Positions 1 to 8,477 are shown, counted from the stretch's first letter. The stretch: DNA of 11,916 nucleotides from Dialister sp. (GCA_022722495.1 JAIJLI010000030.1:1-11916); one strand, 5' to 3'. Notes: generated from the letters alone by a model not told the origin. Translations and numbers: made by a program.

Positions 1-41
1 GAATAGTGCAGAAGAGGGTTTTCTCACGAAAGGAAACAGCT

Positions 42-443
42 ATGAGAATACGAACGATCACTGCCGCGCTCCTTGTGACGCTGGGAATGTGCCAGATAGC
101 AGGAGCGAATGATATCCGCCATGTCTTCGTGGTCGATGACATGACGATCGAGCTGGAAATGAAGGAGCCTTTGACAGAGGACGAGACAGCGCCCAAGAAT
201 TTCACATCGGATACCTATGAGCCGCCCTTTGTACTCAATGAAGGCGTGGCGGTCATCGGATTTCCGGTGCTGCAGAGATCGGATGGATTTCACGACAACA
301 TTTACCGCATCACGGTGACAGGGATGGATGTGGGTCCGATCTATCAGATCTCCTACCGGGGCCACAAGCCGAAGACCTTCAAGGTGTACCCGGCCAAAGA
401 ACAGACCGACCGGTATCGGGATCGGTATGGAAGTTACTTTTAA
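42..443 (+). CDS. Small secreted protein of unknown function
   Basis: I do not recognise the family. The 133-residue product starts with a typical Sec signal peptide: Arg-containing n-region (MRIRT), hydrophobic stretch about residues 6-20, and a likely signal peptidase I site after A22 (AGA before NDIRHV). The mature part of about 111 residues is hydrophilic, rich in predicted beta-strand, and ends in a Tyr/Arg-rich tail (positions about 121-133, including DRYRDRYGSYF). A small extracytoplasmic beta-sandwich is possible, but that is a guess. The ATG at 42 is chosen over an in-frame upstream TTG/GTG-type start because AAAGGA lies at about 29-34, eight bases before it, and because the signal peptide then begins properly. 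C17 is not preceded by a good lipobox (LGMC), so a lipoprotein is unlikely. No clear terminator follows. The gene may be separate from trmL, 118 bases downstream. Confidence 0.75.
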   Translation: MRIRTITAALLVTLGMCQIAGANDIRHVFVVDDMTIELEMKEPLTEDETAPKNFTSDTYEPPFVLNEGVAVIGFPVLQRSDGFHDNIYRITVTGMDVGPIYQISYRGHKPKTFKVYPAKEQTDRYRDRYGSYF

Positions 444-561
444 AAGAGAGAAGCCGGAAGCGGTGCTTCTATGAGAGGCGCCACGCCGTCATTTGCGATT
501 TTCCATTCTGATCTCCGCTTACCTATCTAACGAAGAATTACATACAAAGGAATCTAAACCT

Positions 562-1068
562 ATGCATATCGTACTGGTAGAACCGGAAATTCCGGGAAAT
601 ACGGGGAACATTTCCCGGCTCTGCGCAGCAGAGCATCTGGTACTGCACCTGGTGGAGCCATTGGGCTTTTCCATCGATGACAAGCACCTGAAGCGGGCGG
701 GGCTCGATTACTGGGATCTTCTGGAGGTCCATGTCCATCCGGACTTTGACTCCGTGAAGCGCATGCTTGCGGGTCATCATTTCTACTACAATACCACCAA
801 GGCGATCAAGACGTATTCGGATATTTCGTATACGGAGGATGATGTCCTTGTATTTGGGAAAGAGACGAAGGGTCTTCCTGAAGAGCTTCTTCTGGAACAT
901 GAAGAGGACTGCATCCGCATCCCCATGATCGAAGAAGCACGGTCTCTCAATCTGTCGAATGCGGTTGCGATCGTCGCCATGGAAGCACTCCGGCAGACGG
1001 GTTTCCACCATCTCTTGAAGAAGAGTGGACGTTTATTCAAAGGAGGAAGCAGTCATGAATACGTATGA
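562..1068 (+). CDS. trmL: tRNA (cytidine(34)-2'-O)-methyltransferase, TrmL family (SPOUT)
   Basis: The enzyme methylates the ribose 2'-O of the wobble base (C34 or cmnm5U34) of tRNA-Leu isoacceptors, using S-adenosylmethionine, in the cytoplasm. The 168-residue product (E. coli TrmL is about 157) shows the SPOUT family blocks in order: PEIPGNTGNISR at residues 8-19, LVFGKETKGLPEELL at 96-110, and IRIPM...SLNLSNAVAI at 118-137. The last block forms the trefoil knot that binds the cofactor. The start is set at the ATG at 562 because the family's N-terminus MHIVLVEPEIPG begins there and AAAGGA lies at 546-551. Upstream in-frame starts would add 23 residues that do not fit the family. Its last 14 bases overlap the next gene, which suggests translational coupling. 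The extra C-terminal tail (GRLFKGGSSHEYV) arises where the sequence doubles as the downstream ribosome binding site. Confidence 0.93.
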   Translation: MHIVLVEPEIPGNTGNISRLCAAEHLVLHLVEPLGFSIDDKHLKRAGLDYWDLLEVHVHPDFDSVKRMLAGHHFYYNTTKAIKTYSDISYTEDDVLVFGKETKGLPEELLLEHEEDCIRIPMIEEARSLNLSNAVAIVAMEALRQTGFHHLLKKSGRLFKGGSSHEYV

Positions 1069-1411
1069 CGCAGCTTATGATCTGGCCAAAGCCATCAAGG
1101 AAAGCGATGAGATGAAGCGTCTCACCGCTGCCGCAGATAAAGTGAAGAACGATGCCGATGCCAAAAAGATGGTGAAGGAATATATTATGGCACAGATGCA
1201 GGCAGACTATGCCAAGCTTGCAGGACAGAAGGACGATGAAAAGACCTATCAGCATCTGCAGGAACTGGCGGTCCTTGTCAGCAACAACAGCAATGCCCAG
1301 GAATATCTCCAGGCATTTATTCGTTGGAATCAGGTGGCTGCGGATTTGCAGAAGATCGTCTCGGATGCAATGGCGCAGGGTATGGATGTATTGGAATTAG
1401 ATAAGAAATGA
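1055..1411 (+). CDS. YlbF/YmcA-family protein (Com_YlbF)
   Basis: This 118-residue, almost wholly alpha-helical and highly charged protein matches the YlbF family in length and pattern. The N-terminal block is DAAYDLAKAIKESDEMKRL (residues 4-22), followed by a long amphipathic helix with KMVKEYIMAQMQADYAKL, and a C-terminal hydrophobic helix region (EYLQAFIRWNQVAADLQKIV). In Bacillus subtilis, YlbF, YmcA and YaaT form a complex that acts with RNase Y on mRNA maturation and affects competence, sporulation and biofilm formation; whether that role holds here is unknown. The ATG at 1055 is preceded by AGGAGG at 1041-1046, a strong site lying inside the end of trmL, which it overlaps by 14 bases. 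The stop overlaps the murB start as ATGA (1408-1411), so the three genes are probably translated as one coupled unit. Confidence 0.85.
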   Translation: MNTYDAAYDLAKAIKESDEMKRLTAAADKVKNDADAKKMVKEYIMAQMQADYAKLAGQKDDEKTYQHLQELAVLVSNNSNAQEYLQAFIRWNQVAADLQKIVSDAMAQGMDVLELDKK

Positions 1412-2334
1412 CAGATTGGAAAGTATTTTTCGACGGGATCCTCACAGAGAGAGACATCAAGATCAATGAACCGATGAGCCGCCATACGACCTATGGCATC
1501 GGCGGCCCTGCTGACGTTTTTGTCACTCCGCAGACAGAAGAACAGCTTATTAAGATCCTCCGGAAGGCGGATGAAGAAGGCATCGCTGTCACGGTGATCG
1601 GCGGCGGCTCGAATACGCTCGTCAGCGATAAGGGGATCCGTGGTATCACCATTTGCATGAACCGTATGAAGCAGGAAATGACCTGCGAAGGCGAATGGAT
1701 CACTGCCAGCGGCGGCACAGGCACGGGCACTGTCGCTCGCTTTGCGGAAAAGAACAGCTTGAAGGGCTTCGAGTGGGCTGTCGGTATCCCCGGTACGGTC
1801 TGCGGTGCGGTTTTCATGAACGCTAATGGCTATGGCAGTCAGATGAAGAGAGTCGTAGAAGAGGTCTATGCCATCACCAGAGACGGCAAAGAAAAAAAGA
1901 CCTACGGCTGGGATGACCTGCACTATGGCGACAGCGACAGCGTATTCATGCACAATGGGGATATCATCGTCGGCGTAAAGCTGCATCTTTCCCCCGGCAA
2001 TCCGGAAGAGATCAAGAGAGAAATGACAGAACACCAGATCTCCCGTCGCACCAAGCAGCCGCTCGAAAAGAGAAGTGCCGGCACCATGTACCTCCGTCCG
2101 CCGGGATACCATGTCGGACCGATGATCAAAGACTGCGGTCTCATCGGCTTCTCCATCGGCGATGCACAGGTCTCCACCAAGCACCCGGACTTTGTCGTAA
2201 ACAACGGACATGCTTCCTGCCAGGAGATTCTGGATGTGCTGCATGAAGTCCAGAAGCGCATCATGGAGAAATATCATGTCCACGTCCCGCTTGATGTGCG
2301 CATCATCGGTGAAGGTGTACAGCAGGAAAGATAA
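1408..2334 (+). CDS. murB: UDP-N-acetylenolpyruvoylglucosamine reductase (MurB), divergent active site
   Basis: MurB reduces UDP-GlcNAc-enolpyruvate to UDP-MurNAc with NADPH and FAD, the second committed step of peptidoglycan synthesis. The 308 residues fit the type II family (B. subtilis about 303). Visible blocks: HTTYGIGGPADVFV at 26-39; the FAD-binding IGGGSNTLVSDKGIRGI at 64-80; GIPGTVCGAVFMNANGYG at 126-143; SAGTMYLRPPGYHVGPMI at 223-240; DAQVSTKHPDFVVN at 252-265; and RIIGE ending in Glu302, the position of the conserved C-terminal acid. Two expected catalytic features are changed. The proton-donating Ser of the SAGSxF motif is Thr226, and the family Y-R-x-S signature reads D-S-D-S at 175-178. 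The fold and the other blocks are intact, so the MurB assignment is firm, but substrate or rate could differ. The start overlaps the previous stop (ATGA). A terminator follows at 2350-2376. Confidence 0.92.
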   Translation: MTDWKVFFDGILTERDIKINEPMSRHTTYGIGGPADVFVTPQTEEQLIKILRKADEEGIAVTVIGGGSNTLVSDKGIRGITICMNRMKQEMTCEGEWITASGGTGTGTVARFAEKNSLKGFEWAVGIPGTVCGAVFMNANGYGSQMKRVVEEVYAITRDGKEKKTYGWDDLHYGDSDSVFMHNGDIIVGVKLHLSPGNPEEIKREMTEHQISRRTKQPLEKRSAGTMYLRPPGYHVGPMIKDCGLIGFSIGDAQVSTKHPDFVVNNGHASCQEILDVLHEVQKRIMEKYHVHVPLDVRIIGEGVQQER

Positions 2335-2349
2335 TAGAAGGATCGGAGA

Positions 2350-2376
2350 AGAGCTGCCTCGATGGGCGGCTCTTTT
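2350..2376 (+). terminator. Rho-independent terminator of the trmL-ylbF-murB unit
   Basis: A 10-bp stem, AGAGCTGCCT (2350-2359) with GGGCGGCTCT (2364-2373), has two G-U pairs and a CGAT loop. It is followed by a short T run continuing to 2376. It lies 16 bases after the murB stop. Confidence 0.8.
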
Positions 2377-2390
2377 GGTGTGTGTCCTTA

Positions 2391-2479
2391 GAAGGAAGAG
2401 CCTGCAGCACTGCCAAACGGGGACAGGAAATACCGGTGGAGAGCCTGTCAGGCATATGCCTTTGGGTCGCCTTTCCTTC
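2391..2479. other. Unexplained spacer with nested inverted repeats
   Basis: This segment lies between the murB terminator and the groES promoter. GAAGGAA at 2391-2397 can pair with TTCCTTC at 2473-2479. Inside, GACAGG (2422-2427) can pair with CCTGTC (2444-2449), and AGGCATATGCCT (2450-2461) is a perfect palindrome. The word AGAGCCTG occurs twice (from 2397 and from 2440). I cannot match it to a known RNA family, and I see no convincing promoter of its own. Confidence 0.3.
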
Positions 2480-2503
2480 ATAATTAATTTCTCATTTTCC
2501 CCC

Positions 2504-2532
2504 TTGCATTTCTGACTAAAGTTATGTATTAT
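2504..2532 (+). promoter_or_regulatory. groESL promoter
   Basis: TTGCAT at 2504-2509 and TATTAT at 2527-2532 are separated by 17 bases, a good sigma-A type match in an AT-rich stretch. The predicted transcription start, about 2539-2540, lies just before the CIRCE operator. Confidence 0.75.
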
Positions 2533-2543
2533 ATAAAAGTAAG

Positions 2544-2570
2544 TTAGCACTCGAGATGAGTGAGTGCTAA
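2544..2570 (+). promoter_or_regulatory. CIRCE operator (HrcA-binding site)
   Basis: This is a perfect inverted repeat: TTAGCACTC at 2544-2552 and GAGTGCTAA at 2562-2570, separated by nine bases. It equals the CIRCE consensus. In the known system the repressor HrcA binds this site and is kept active by GroEL, so titration of GroEL by unfolded protein induces the operon. hrcA is not in the window. The element would be part of the transcribed leader. Confidence 0.97.
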
Positions 2571-2591
2571 TAGTCCAAAGGAGGAATAGAA

Positions 2592-2873
2592 ATGTTAAAA
2601 CCATTAGCAGATCGTGTTCTTGTTAAAGTAGATACCGAAGAAACGCAGACCAAAGGCGGCATCCTGCTGCCAGATACAGCACAGAAAAAATCTCAGAAAG
2701 GCGAAGTCATTGCTATCGGCTCCGGCAAAATGCTCGATGACGGCACCCGCGTACCGTTCGAAGTCAAAGTGGGCGACAGAGTCCTCTTTGCCAAATATTC
2801 CGGTGTGGATATCGAAGAAAATGGCCAGAAATTCCTGCTTCTCTCCGAAAGAGACGTACTGGGGATCCTGTAA
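2592..2873 (+). CDS. groES: Co-chaperonin GroES (Hsp10)
   Basis: The 93-residue product is a standard GroES. It begins MLKPLADRVLVKV, has the mobile loop region with ETQTKGGILLPDTAQKK at about residues 17-33, and ends FLLLSERDVLGIL. Seven copies form the lid over the GroEL cavity during ATP-dependent protein folding in the cytoplasm. The ATG at 2592 is preceded by AAAGGAGGA at 2577-2585. The gene is first in the groESL operon, directly downstream of the promoter and the CIRCE operator, and heat or folding-stress induction through HrcA is expected. The 96-base gap to groEL contains no terminator with a T run, so both are taken to be on one transcript. Confidence 0.97.
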   Translation: MLKPLADRVLVKVDTEETQTKGGILLPDTAQKKSQKGEVIAIGSGKMLDDGTRVPFEVKVGDRVLFAKYSGVDIEENGQKFLLLSERDVLGIL

Positions 2874-2963
2874 TAAAAAGTATCTGGGAAGTAGGGATGA
2901 GCGCAGGTGAATCCCCGGCCCAAGATCTTTCATCGATTGTTTTATAGCAAAAACTAGGAGTGA

Positions 2964-4592
<1,629 letters not shown>

Positions 4593-4622
4593 TTTCGCAT
4601 CGCGTTTGAAAGATAAGAAATG

Positions 4623-4665
4623 AAAGATCCCCACCATCGATTGGACCGATGGCGGGGATCTTTTT
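4623..4665 (+). terminator. Rho-independent terminator of groESL
   Basis: AAAGATCCCC (4623-4632) plus CCATCG (4634-4639) pairs with CGATGG (4647-4652) plus GGGGATCTTT (4654-4663). There is a single A/C mismatch and a 7-base loop. The stem ends in five T at 4661-4665. It lies 30 bases after the groEL stop. Confidence 0.93.
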
Positions 4666-4752
4666 GCGTGCGGGATGGGGCGAAAATAAGAAAGGGTGGT
4701 GGCTTTTCCAAAGGACAGAAGCATGAAATACCTGCGTCGTCCATAGAGACCG

Positions 4753-4782
4753 TTGAACCTGTTCCCACCCTTATGCTACAAT
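4753..4782 (+). promoter_or_regulatory. Promoter of the RlmI-like gene
   Basis: TTGAAC at 4753-4758 and TACAAT at 4777-4782 are 18 bases apart. The -10 element is extended by TG at 4774-4775. The predicted start, near 4789, gives a leader of about 25 bases to the ATG at 4814. Confidence 0.7.
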
Positions 4783-4813
4783 CAAAAGAAAAGTTACAGA
4801 AATGGAGAAGACT

Positions 4814-6034
4814 ATGGAACATCTGAAGAAAGTCATCATCAGTAAGCGCGCCGAGCTGGCGGCGAAGGGGGGACACCCGTGGATCTACGGGACGGAGATT
4901 GAGCACGCGGACGAAGGCATCGAAGCCGGTGATATCGTGCGTGTGGAGTCGAAGAAGGGGAAATTCGTGGGAAGCGGTTTCTACAATCCGCACTCGAAGA
5001 TCACCGTCCGCATTTTTTCGACGAATGCGAATGATACCTTCAGCGCAGCCTTCTGGAAGCGCCGCGCAGCGTATGCGGTGGATTACCGCCTGCAGGTGAT
5101 GCGGAAGGAAGACTATGATTGCTGCCGCCTGGTTTTCGGGGAAGCGGACCAGCTGCCGGGACTTACGGTGGATCGCTTCGGCGATGTGCTTTCCGTGCAG
5201 GTGCTTTCACTGGGGATGGAGCGGCATAAGAAGGAATTCTTGGACGGTCTCATCGAGGTGCTGCGGGAGCGACAGCTCGCGGTCTCCTGCGTCTATGAAA
5301 GGAATGATGTCAAGATCCGTGAGCTGGAGGGGATGCAGCAGTACAAGGGCTTCTATCGCTCCCCGCTGCTGGATCCGGCGGCAGAGAAGACACTGGTGGA
5401 TATCGTGGAGAATGGCATCCGCTATACGGTCGATGTAGAGAATGGGCAGAAGACGGGCTTCTTCCTTGACCAGAAATTCAATCGTCTCGCAGCAGCGCAG
5501 ATCGGCAAGGGTCGCCATGTCCTCGACTGCTTCACGCACACGGGTGCCTTTGCACTGAATATCGCCAAGGGCGGTGCGGCGAGCGTGACGGCGCTCGATA
5601 TTTCCAAAGAAGCCGTCGAAATGACGGCGCACAATGCGAAGCAGAATGGCCTTGCCGTCGAAGCCGTCGAGGCAGATGTCTTTGATTTTCTGACCGAACT
5701 CGACAAGAAAAAGGACCACAGCTATGACTACATCGTCCTCGATCCGCCTGCTTTCACCAAGTCAGGAAAGACAGTCCATGAAGCCTTCCGCGGCTACAAG
5801 GAGATCAACTACCGTGCGATGAAGATCCTGCCGCGCGGCGGATATCTGGCGACCTGCTCCTGCTCACATTTCATGGGTGAGGAGCTCTTCGTGAAGATGG
5901 TGAAGGAAGCAGCGCGCGATGCCGGCGTCACGCTCCGGCAGATCGAGTTCCGCCAGCAGGCTCCCGATCATCCGATCCTTATGACGGTGCCGGAGACCTA
6001 TTATTTGAAATTCTTCCTTTTCCAGATCGTATAA
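4814..6034 (+). CDS. RlmI-type 23S rRNA (cytosine-C5) methyltransferase with PUA domain
   Basis: The likely role is SAM-dependent m5C methylation of 23S rRNA (C1962 in E. coli for RlmI). The product is 406 residues, against about 396 in E. coli. It has an N-terminal PUA RNA-binding domain (residues about 4-75, including GHPWIYGTEI), a linker domain, and a Rossmann methyltransferase domain introduced by GQKTGFFLDQ at 212-220. SAM motif I is VLDCFTHTGAF at 236-246, motif IV is VLDPPAF at 308-314, and the catalytic-Cys motif is TCSCSHF at 347-353. The ATG at 4814 is preferred over an in-frame ATG at 4802, because GGAG at 4805-4808 sits at the right distance for 4814 while nothing resembling an SD precedes 4802. 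The gene is monocistronic, between its own promoter and terminator. Specificity for C1962 is inferred from family, so no symbol is given. Confidence 0.9.
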   Translation: MEHLKKVIISKRAELAAKGGHPWIYGTEIEHADEGIEAGDIVRVESKKGKFVGSGFYNPHSKITVRIFSTNANDTFSAAFWKRRAAYAVDYRLQVMRKEDYDCCRLVFGEADQLPGLTVDRFGDVLSVQVLSLGMERHKKEFLDGLIEVLRERQLAVSCVYERNDVKIRELEGMQQYKGFYRSPLLDPAAEKTLVDIVENGIRYTVDVENGQKTGFFLDQKFNRLAAAQIGKGRHVLDCFTHTGAFALNIAKGGAASVTALDISKEAVEMTAHNAKQNGLAVEAVEADVFDFLTELDKKKDHSYDYIVLDPPAFTKSGKTVHEAFRGYKEINYRAMKILPRGGYLATCSCSHFMGEELFVKMVKEAARDAGVTLRQIEFRQQAPDHPILMTVPETYYLKFFLFQIV

Positions 6035-6035
6035 G

Positions 6036-6067
6036 AAAAACGCTCAGCCGGATCGGCTGGGCGTTTT
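6036..6067. terminator. Bidirectional terminator between convergent genes
   Basis: AAAAACGCTCAGCCG (6036-6050) pairs with CGGCTGGGCGTTTTT (6053-6067), with one T-G wobble. The A tract on one side and the T tract on the other make it functional on both strands. It starts right after the stop of the rRNA methyltransferase and is the only clear terminator downstream of the minus-strand pair ending at 6309. Confidence 0.9.
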
Positions 6068-6109
6068 TGATTGGATGGGAGCTATGGGTTCAACAGGTTC
6101 TATGGGGGA

Positions 6110-6125
6110 GGTGGCGGCTTCGCCG
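6110..6125 (+). repeat. GC palindrome repeat, copy 1
   Basis: GGTGGCGGCTTCGCCG is identical, in inverted orientation, to 8571-8586 (16 of 16). It also matches 11718-11732 with one change in the loop. CGGC-TTC-GCCG can fold. It lies in the spacer 6068-6308, which holds no supported gene. Confidence 0.75.
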
Positions 6126-6233
6126 AGATCGATGGCTCAGACCTCAGCTTTTCTTTTCAACGTTTCATAAACAATCGACGTTTTTCAGCGCTCAGGATGA
6201 CGAAATGGAGCGATGCCCGAAGGCCAAAGGATA

Positions 6234-6289
6234 GACGTCAGATGTCAGAAGTCTGACGTCTTAAGTCTAACGTCTAACGTCTAACGTCT
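6234..6289. repeat. Heptamer tandem repeat array, eight units
   Basis: The stretch divides exactly into eight 7-base units: GACGTCA, GATGTCA, GAAGTCT, GACGTCT, TAAGTCT, then AACGTCT three times. The left half is degenerate and the right half is uniform. Within it AGACGTCAGA (6233-6242) and TCTGACGTCT (6252-6261) form a 10-bp inverted repeat with a 9-base spacer. It lies just downstream of the minus-strand gene ending at 6309. Confidence 0.85.
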
Positions 6290-6308
6290 CATCTCGGACT
6301 ATGCATTC

Positions 6309-6890
6309 CTATTTCTCCATTCTCTCTTTCAGGTATTCTTTGAAGTTCAGGATGCGTGTCGCGGTCCAAAGGCCGTTTACGTCTTTTTCCAGCTGCACCT
6401 GCCATGTGAAGTCGCGGGCAAGGTCCTTGTCGTGGAGCTTCACATAGGCGATGGCTTTGCCGTCCGCTTCTTCGATCTTGAAGATGTCGGTGAGAGAGAG
6501 GGCGGAAGAGCCGGCGTAGGCAGTGAGGGTCTTGACAGGCTTGTCCAGAAGAGACTTGGAGGCCGGGGTGCCATCCTTGAATCGGATCTCTGTCTGTCGG
6601 ATGAGTTCCTTCACGACTTCTTTCTTGATGCTTTTCACAAGGGAGGCAGCGATGGCGTGTTCAGGGAGACCGTCGGCCTTGAGCTCGGCGAGCATGTCGT
6701 CCAAGGCATAGCTGTAGACTTTGGCGACATCGACGCGTTTGCAGAAGAGATCCCAGTCCTTTTTCTGCACGGCCTGCTGGATCTCTCCCGCCGCAAAGGC
6801 GGGCGTATTCTGCCAGTACAGGAAATACCAGCCGCCGGCAGCGGCAAGGAGGATCATGAGGGTGATGAGGAGCTTTTTGAAGATCGACAT
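6309..6890 (-). CDS. DUF2939-like membrane-anchored protein
   Basis: The function is unknown. The 193-residue product has one N-terminal hydrophobic segment (about residues 6-26: LLITLMILLAAAGGWYFLYW) after a short KK-containing start, so it is anchored in the cytoplasmic membrane with the rest outside, or is a secreted form. The following region, AGEIQQAVQKKDWDLFCKRVDVAKV, resembles the start of DUF2939 proteins, where a short helical pair precedes a beta-rich domain. The C-terminal part (FTWQVQLEKDVNGLWTATRILN) resembles the end of that family. The family call is from pattern memory and moderately sure. The ATG at 6890 has AAAGG nine bases upstream. It lies 42 bases downstream of the aldehyde dehydrogenase gene on the same strand with no terminator between, so co-transcription is likely, though no functional link is evident. 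Confidence 0.75.
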   Translation of the reverse strand: MSIFKKLLITLMILLAAAGGWYFLYWQNTPAFAAGEIQQAVQKKDWDLFCKRVDVAKVYSYALDDMLAELKADGLPEHAIAASLVKSIKKEVVKELIRQTEIRFKDGTPASKSLLDKPVKTLTAYAGSSALSLTDIFKIEEADGKAIAYVKLHDKDLARDFTWQVQLEKDVNGLWTATRILNFKEYLKERMEK

Positions 6891-6932
6891 GACAATGACC
6901 TTTCATTAAATAACGGAGGAAGGTACGGATCC

Positions 6933-8354
6933 CTAGTCACCCGTATCGAAGAGGGCTTTCTGCTGGGTGAATTCGAGCATGCCGTAGATGCCGCCTTCGC
7001 GGCCAAGGCCGCTTTCCTTGTAGCCGCCAAAGGGAGCCGCTGTATCACGCGGGCTGGCATTGATGTAGACATTGCCGGCCTTGATGCGATGGGCGATGGC
7101 GATGGCTTCTTCTTTCGGTCCATAGACACCGGCATTCAGACCGTATCGGGTGTCATTGGCGATCCTGACCGCATCGTCAGTGTCTTTGTAGGTGATGACA
7201 CAGAGGACAGGTCCGAAGATCTCATCCTGCGCGATGGTCATATCATTTGTGACATTCGTGAAGATCGTGGGATGGATGTAGTAGCCGTGATCGGGGCTTT
7301 CCGGCAGGCCGCCCGTGAGGAGCCTTCCCCCTTCGGAAAGACCCTTGCTGATGTATTCACTGATCTTCCTGTACTGTGCCATGGAGGACACCGGTCCGAG
7401 CTTCACGTCGTGGTCTGTCGGGTCGCCGACCGTATATTCTTTAGCGATGGCGGAAAGCTCTTTTTCGATGAGGGCTTTCTCGCTTTCCGGGATGAGCAGG
7501 CGGGAGAAGGCGGTGCAGGTCTGGCCGGAGTTCAGAAAGATGCTGTTGAAGCAAAGGCGGATCGGTGTGCTGTAGTCATGGTCCTTGGATGGAAGGATCA
7601 CATAGGGCGATTTCCCGCCAAGCTCAAGGCTGATATGCTTCACGCTTTCCAGCGCTCGCTTGCCGACGGTGACGCCGCCTGAGGTAGATCCGGTGAAGGA
7701 GATCATGGAGACGAGCGGATGGGAAGAGAGCGCATCGCCCACTTCGCCGCCGCGGCCGGTCACGAGGTTGAAGACGCCCTTCGGAAAACCTGCTTGTTCA
7801 AAGGCATCGGCGAGGAAGTAGGAAGAGAGCGGCGTGTGCTGGCTAGGCTTCAGGATGACGGTATTGCCCATCAGCATCGCAGGTATGATCTTCTGTATGA
7901 CCTGTCCCAAGGGGTAGTTCCATGGAGTGATACATCCGATGACGCCGATCGGCTCACGATAGGTGGTGGAAGCCGCCATTTTTTCGACCATGGGGACGTC
8001 TGGCGCAAGGTCGATGTAGGACATGGTACGGACGTACTGGTACTCGACCTGCGAGGCTTTGGTGAAGGTATATGGCGAGCCGAGCTCCCGGATGATGATG
8101 TCGATGAGGTCATCTTTCTGAGATTTGAAAATGGCGAGGAATCGCTCCATCAAAGTGATGCGTTCGGCGAGCGGCTTTTTCGCCCAGGCAGGGAAAGCGG
8201 CATAAGCGGCTTTGGCGGCCTTGTCTACGTCATCGCCGTTTCCTGCAGGAACGCGGGCGAAGATCTCCCTTGTGGCCGGGTTTTCTACCTCGATGAACTC
8301 CCCGGATGCGCCCGGGATCCATTCGCCATTGATATAGAGCTTTTCATAATCCAT
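6933..8354 (-). CDS. NAD(P)-dependent aldehyde dehydrogenase
   Basis: This is a member of the aldehyde dehydrogenase superfamily, oxidising an aldehyde to its acid in the cytoplasm; the substrate cannot be told from sequence. The 473 residues carry all key features: TPWNYPL at 143-149 with Asn146; the cofactor-binding FTGSTSGG at 220-227; LELGGKSP at 243-250 with the general base Glu244; NSGQTC at 275-280 with the nucleophile Cys280; DEIFGPV at 377-383; and PFGGYKESGLGREGG at 441-455. The ATG at 8354 is chosen over a GTG nine bases upstream because AAGGAAGG sits eight bases before the ATG and overlaps the GTG. It is the first gene of a probable two-gene minus-strand unit with the DUF2939-like gene. 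A promoter and a terminator-like leader hairpin lie upstream. No CoA-acylating or microcompartment signature was noted. Confidence 0.93.
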   Translation of the reverse strand: MDYEKLYINGEWIPGASGEFIEVENPATREIFARVPAGNGDDVDKAAKAAYAAFPAWAKKPLAERITLMERFLAIFKSQKDDLIDIIIRELGSPYTFTKASQVEYQYVRTMSYIDLAPDVPMVEKMAASTTYREPIGVIGCITPWNYPLGQVIQKIIPAMLMGNTVILKPSQHTPLSSYFLADAFEQAGFPKGVFNLVTGRGGEVGDALSSHPLVSMISFTGSTSGGVTVGKRALESVKHISLELGGKSPYVILPSKDHDYSTPIRLCFNSIFLNSGQTCTAFSRLLIPESEKALIEKELSAIAKEYTVGDPTDHDVKLGPVSSMAQYRKISEYISKGLSEGGRLLTGGLPESPDHGYYIHPTIFTNVTNDMTIAQDEIFGPVLCVITYKDTDDAVRIANDTRYGLNAGVYGPKEEAIAIAHRIKAGNVYINASPRDTAAPFGGYKESGLGREGGIYGMLEFTQQKALFDTGD

Positions 8355-8375
8355 AGCAAACACCTTCCTTTAGAC

Positions 8376-8403
8376 AAAAGAGAGCCCCCTTGCGAGCGCT
8401 CTC
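8376..8403 (-). promoter_or_regulatory. Terminator-like hairpin in the aldehyde dehydrogenase leader
   Basis: Read on the minus strand, GAGAGC (8403-8398) and GCTCTC (8385-8380) form a stem around a 12-base loop. Four T follow (8379-8376), and the stem is extendable by G-U pairs. The loop side includes GCTC, which can instead pair with the first half (GAGCGCTC is self-complementary). It sits between the predicted transcription start and the ribosome binding site, where it could attenuate expression. Confidence 0.4.
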
Positions 8404-8436
8404 CCCCTTGAGATGATGATATTGAATCCTAGATTT

Positions 8437-8464
8437 ATTATAGCATGAGGAAAGGGGAAGACAA
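8437..8464 (-). promoter_or_regulatory. Promoter of the aldehyde dehydrogenase unit
   Basis: On the minus strand, TTGTCT (8464-8459) and a perfect TATAAT (8442-8437) are separated by 16 bases, with an extended TG one base before the -10. The predicted start, near 8430, leaves a leader of about 75 bases. Confidence 0.7.
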
Positions 8465-8477
8465 GGGGAGGGGAAGG

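Noticed and set aside
444..561. Terminator after the first gene (AGAAGC / GCTTCT near 452-473)
   Set aside because: The stem is short and is not followed by a T run, so I could not support it as a terminator.
2210..2515. A 101-residue plus-strand reading frame over the end of murB and the spacer
   Set aside because: It runs through the murB terminator in another frame, has no ribosome binding site and shows no recognisable protein pattern.
6071..6256. A 61-residue plus-strand reading frame in the spacer after the rRNA methyltransferase
   Set aside because: It lies over the dispersed palindrome and heptamer repeats, follows a terminator directly, and has no convincing ribosome binding site or promoter.
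6432..7682. A 416-residue plus-strand reading frame opposite the DUF2939-like and aldehyde dehydrogenase genes
   Set aside because: Both minus-strand genes have family motifs, starts and ribosome binding sites. The plus-strand frame spans both and their gap, with low-complexity Gly/Asp/Glu-rich composition.
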